Position numbers and translations under genes: made by a program. 64,000 nucleotides of DNA from Telmatactis stephensoni. Taxonomy: Eukaryota > Cnidaria > Anthozoa > Actiniaria > Isophelliidae. The notes under the pieces were generated by a model. That model made no database searches and had not been told where the DNA came from. It saw only the letters and a list, made by a program, of their open reading frames with translations. The stretch spans positions 124,001 to 188,000 of the forward strand of contig JALIZF010001437.1 in NCBI GenBank assembly GCA_029948255.1. Direction: 5' to 3'. Numbering within the stretch: the first letter of the stretch is position 1; every line of letters starts with the position of its first letter. Below are positions 61,361 to 64,000 of this stretch, in pieces.

Positions 61361-61489
61361 CATTGCATGGTGATCAAGGTCTCTTTTACATCATACAAAT
61401 GCTGCTCTAAACAGAGTACAAAACTGATACCTTTGACTATTAGTTCTTTGTTCTTAGACCTAATTTGGTATTTTTTTTTTAAAGTTTCA

Positions 61490-61665
61490 GATCGAGTTTT
61501 TAGTTTTCGACCGAGTTTTTTGACATCGACCGAACTTTGTCTTGGACCAAGTTTTTGTCTTCGACCGAGTTTTTTCTGCCTTTTACCAAGCTTTTTTTTT
61601 CTTTTTGAGTCTTTGACTGAGTTTTTGGTCTTCAAACGATTTGTTTAGTCTTTGACCCAGTTTTT
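61490..61665. repeat. About 30-bp degenerate repeat (GACCGAGTTTTT)
   Basis: Five to six loose copies of TTCGACC(G/A)AGTTTTT(TG/GT), with spacers of variable T-runs. The open frames on both strands here are due to this repeat. Confidence 0.75.
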
Positions 61666-61814
61666 TTGTGTCGAGAAGAGAACAATATCATCTAACGCGA
61701 TGTAACGCAGTCAACCAACAGTTATCTGTTCAAACTTAATGTCATAATTTTGGACCATTCCGCGCGCCGTATATACTCATATATTATTTAATGCTAGCTG
61801 TAATTACAATTAAC

Positions 61815-62095
61815 ACTTATTGACTGGGACCGAGGGAAACAGTATGTTTTGTGGTCCCGAGACCGCCAATGTTTCCCGAGGCGGAGCCGAGGGAAACATT
61901 GGCGGTCGAGGGACCACAAAACTATACTGCTTTCCCGAGGTCCCAGTCAATAAGTGTTTTGTTATATACCAACTGTTGCCCGCTGAGAGTTGTTGCTGGG
62001 GAAACAGCAAAATTTGTTGACGTTCACGTGATGCGCTCTCGCCCAATCAGAGCACGGAAAAAATTGACTTTGACAGTTGGTATATAACAATGACA
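61815..62095. repeat. Nested palindromes, small hairpin element
   Basis: TTATTGACTGGGACC at 61818 pairs with GGTCCCAGTCAATAA at 61940. Inside, CCGCCAATGTTTCCC pairs with GGGAAACATTGGCGG around GAGGCGGAGCCGA. Further out, TATATACCAACTGT at 61963 pairs with ACAGTTGGTATATA at 62075. Probably two small nested MITE-like units. Confidence 0.8.
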
Positions 62096-62892
62096 TTTAT
62101 GATCGATCCCCAAACCCCATGCAATCTTATCATTTTACTTTTTCGAGGATTCGTTGTTCAAGATGGAATTTCTTATGTGTGAGGTATCCCCTGATATGTA
62201 TACAGGTCTGTACACACACACACCAATATGAAGTGACCGCAAGTACTGGTTAGTATGCTAAACAGTGAGACGGGACTGCCAAAGCTTATGTGAATTTATT
62301 GAAAGCAAAGGTATAAAGGGATTTCCTGGCAGCCATCTTTATGATCAAAATAATAGCGTTTTTCACTCAAGGGAAATCAAATCTTTTGTCATCAAACTTT
62401 TTTGCGATAACGAACTTTCTGGTCTCGCTCGTACTCATGTTGCTTAATATATATAAATATATTTATCCCGAAACTTAACAGCCAGGACTTGCTTGCCAAC
62501 ACACATACTGAACACTTCCTAACTTACTAGGTAAGTTCAGAAGTGTACAATCTGTTGCAGGCACCCCACTCTTATATATCATAGACCATTGCTATTGCGG
62601 AAACTAAATGACAATCCAAAGGGTGTCCACTATAATAAAAGGTGACAAAGTCAACTAAATTGCCATCTTTCCCATTATTCTTATAGATTTGCAACCATTA
62701 TACATGAGGGTTTCCTAGCAACTCAAACAAGCAAACAAGCCAGCTTGTACGTCTAGTTGAACTTATTCAGAGATGGTGTTTATTAGATGCTAAAGTGATA
62801 TCAATAATATGTAAAAGGATCACACTCAACGTAGTTAAGGCCTGGGTTTGACCTTATTTGACCTTGGAAAGTTGTTCTGCTATGTAAGATTT

Positions 62893-63035
62893 AGAGGATA
62901 TTACATGGGTGCGCGGAGATACGGATTTTATCTTTGAGTGTTGAAAAGATCTCTCACGAGTGAGCGCAGCAAATGAGTGAGAGATCTTTTCAACAAGAGA
63001 AGATAAAACCGTATCTCCAAGCGAACATGTATTTA
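62893..63035. repeat. About 140-bp hairpin
   Basis: GGAGATACGG..TTTTATCTT..GTTGAAAAGATCTCTCAC pairs with GTGAGAGATCTTTTCAAC..AAGATAAAACCGTATCTCC around a loop GAGTGAGCGCAGCAAAT. A smaller repeat, TTTTCACTAGTGAAAAGAAC, occurs twice at 63111 and 63135. Confidence 0.85.
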
Positions 63036-63159
63036 TCATAAAATTATCAAATCAAGAGACAACAAACTATCTTTAGAGTAAATGCGCTCAATTAACCATG
63101 GTAACGATCTTTTCACTAGTGAAAAGAACATGTTATTTTCACTAGTGAAAAGAACAAGT

Positions 63160-64000
63160 TTTCGAAATTAAGAAATATAGGTATTTTATAAATAATTATA
63201 TGATAAATAACAATACAAAACTTATTTCACTTGGCACAATGTTAAATAATAACTAGTCGAGTGACCTTAAGTTAGTGTTTTGGATGTAGGGCAGTTACGT
63301 GACCAATTACGAAATTTCGTTTTTCTTGAATCCGCAATTCAATTTCACTTAAAAAGCAGAAATAACACCTCTAATGCAGAAAGAAGGTTTAATCCTAAAT
63401 AGTTTTGTGTAGACATCTGGACTTTTCACAATTGACTGGGAGATATTAAAGTGCCTATAAGCCCTAGCGAAAATGTATATTTTTAAAAAGTTGAGTATCT
63501 TGGGGAAATATAATTAAAGCGACATCAAAGATGTAAGTTTTTTTTCCAGTGTATCAGTCTGTTCAAAGCTGTCGCTCCAGGCAAAAATCCGCATTCTTTG
63601 GAAGGCTGGGACGAATTTGGTTAATAATAAACTCATTTGGTTGATAATAAACTTTGCCATTGTGATGTAATGTAAGGCACATTGTGACGTAATGTCCGGA
63701 ATCACGGCATTTAGACAAAAAAAAGAGCTTAAAATAGCTATATCAAAGTAGTAGAATTTGTAGCAGAAGTTAAATATAGTGTATACCAACAACAAATATA
63801 TACAAAGATACTAAGACCTTGTAGCGTCTAAATTAAACTTTATTCCTGGGTCTCAGTCTCCCAGGGTTCTCACAAATTTTTCCACAGGATGCCCAAAATG
63901 TGCTTTTTCTCCAACTTTGCAGCACTTTTTCGCGGTCAACAGAAATTGAAAGACCCACTTTTCAAAATATTTTTGTTTCAGAGGCCAAGTTCTTTTGAGA
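63160..64000. other. Nothing recognised to the end of the window
   Basis: AT-rich sequence with a few short direct repeats (for example TTTGGTTAATAATAAACTCA followed by TTTGGTTGATAATAAACT at 63617-63653, and two TGTGACGTAATG-like copies). No gene features. Confidence 0.4.

Noticed and set aside
61367..61648. 93- and 91-codon overlapping frames
   Set aside because: Both are products of the GACCGAGTTTTT degenerate repeat.

Overview
The window is eukaryotic nuclear DNA, most likely from an anthozoan cnidarian (a stony coral or a relative). The organism is an inference. It rests on short exons with GT..AG introns, metazoan gene families, and a dense load of non-LTR retrotransposons, tRNA-derived SINEs, MITEs and G-run repeats of a type I associate with cnidarian genomes. 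I see no bacterial operons, no CRISPR array and no rRNA.

Three host genes can be read by joining exons. (1) A cytochrome P450 on the minus strand (10024 down to 3882) has eight recognisable exons, but its C-terminal end was not found. (2) A cytosol (leucine) aminopeptidase, LAP3 type, lies on the plus strand (10864 to 36960). Its 16 exons join in frame to 531 codons, with all zinc and catalytic residues present. (3) A multi-pass membrane patatin-like phospholipase lies on the minus strand (46313 down to 40347). Its 4 exons join in frame to 809 codons. The P450 and LAP3 genes are head to head, with about 840 bases between the first recognised ATGs. LAP3 and the phospholipase converge.

Nearly everything else is mobile or repetitive. 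The P450 introns hold two elements flanked by TTAA (one a 1.77-kb near-perfect palindrome) and a 20-bp minisatellite. LAP3 introns hold a LINE with a 1071-codon ORF (13.0-16.3 kb), a SINE with an 8-bp target duplication, a two-gene Tc1-like transposon (20.3-23.2 kb) carrying its own nested SINE and MITE, and three LINE pieces with restriction-like endonuclease domains (23.9-28.5 kb). They also hold a G-run repeat (29.1-29.7 kb) and a 5-kb unexplained block with a 69-bp satellite (31.1-36.1 kb). Phospholipase intron 1 holds a second copy of a TTAA element and a 72-bp VNTR.

From 46.3 kb to the end I recognise no host gene. The main structure there is a nest of insertions: a trinucleotide-rich minisatellite (51.0 kb) is split by a SINE. 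That SINE is split by an 8.1-kb element with 3-bp TTA duplications. The 8.1-kb element contains a 3.1-kb foldback element whose arms are 21-bp tandem repeats, and that in turn contains a G-run repeat.

The best candidates for something new are the Tc1-like transposon with a second, opposite-strand gene, the foldback element with minisatellite arms, the TTAA-flanked palindromes, the hammerhead-like motif at 38.2 kb, and the P450 whose I-helix lacks the usual oxygen-activation residues.
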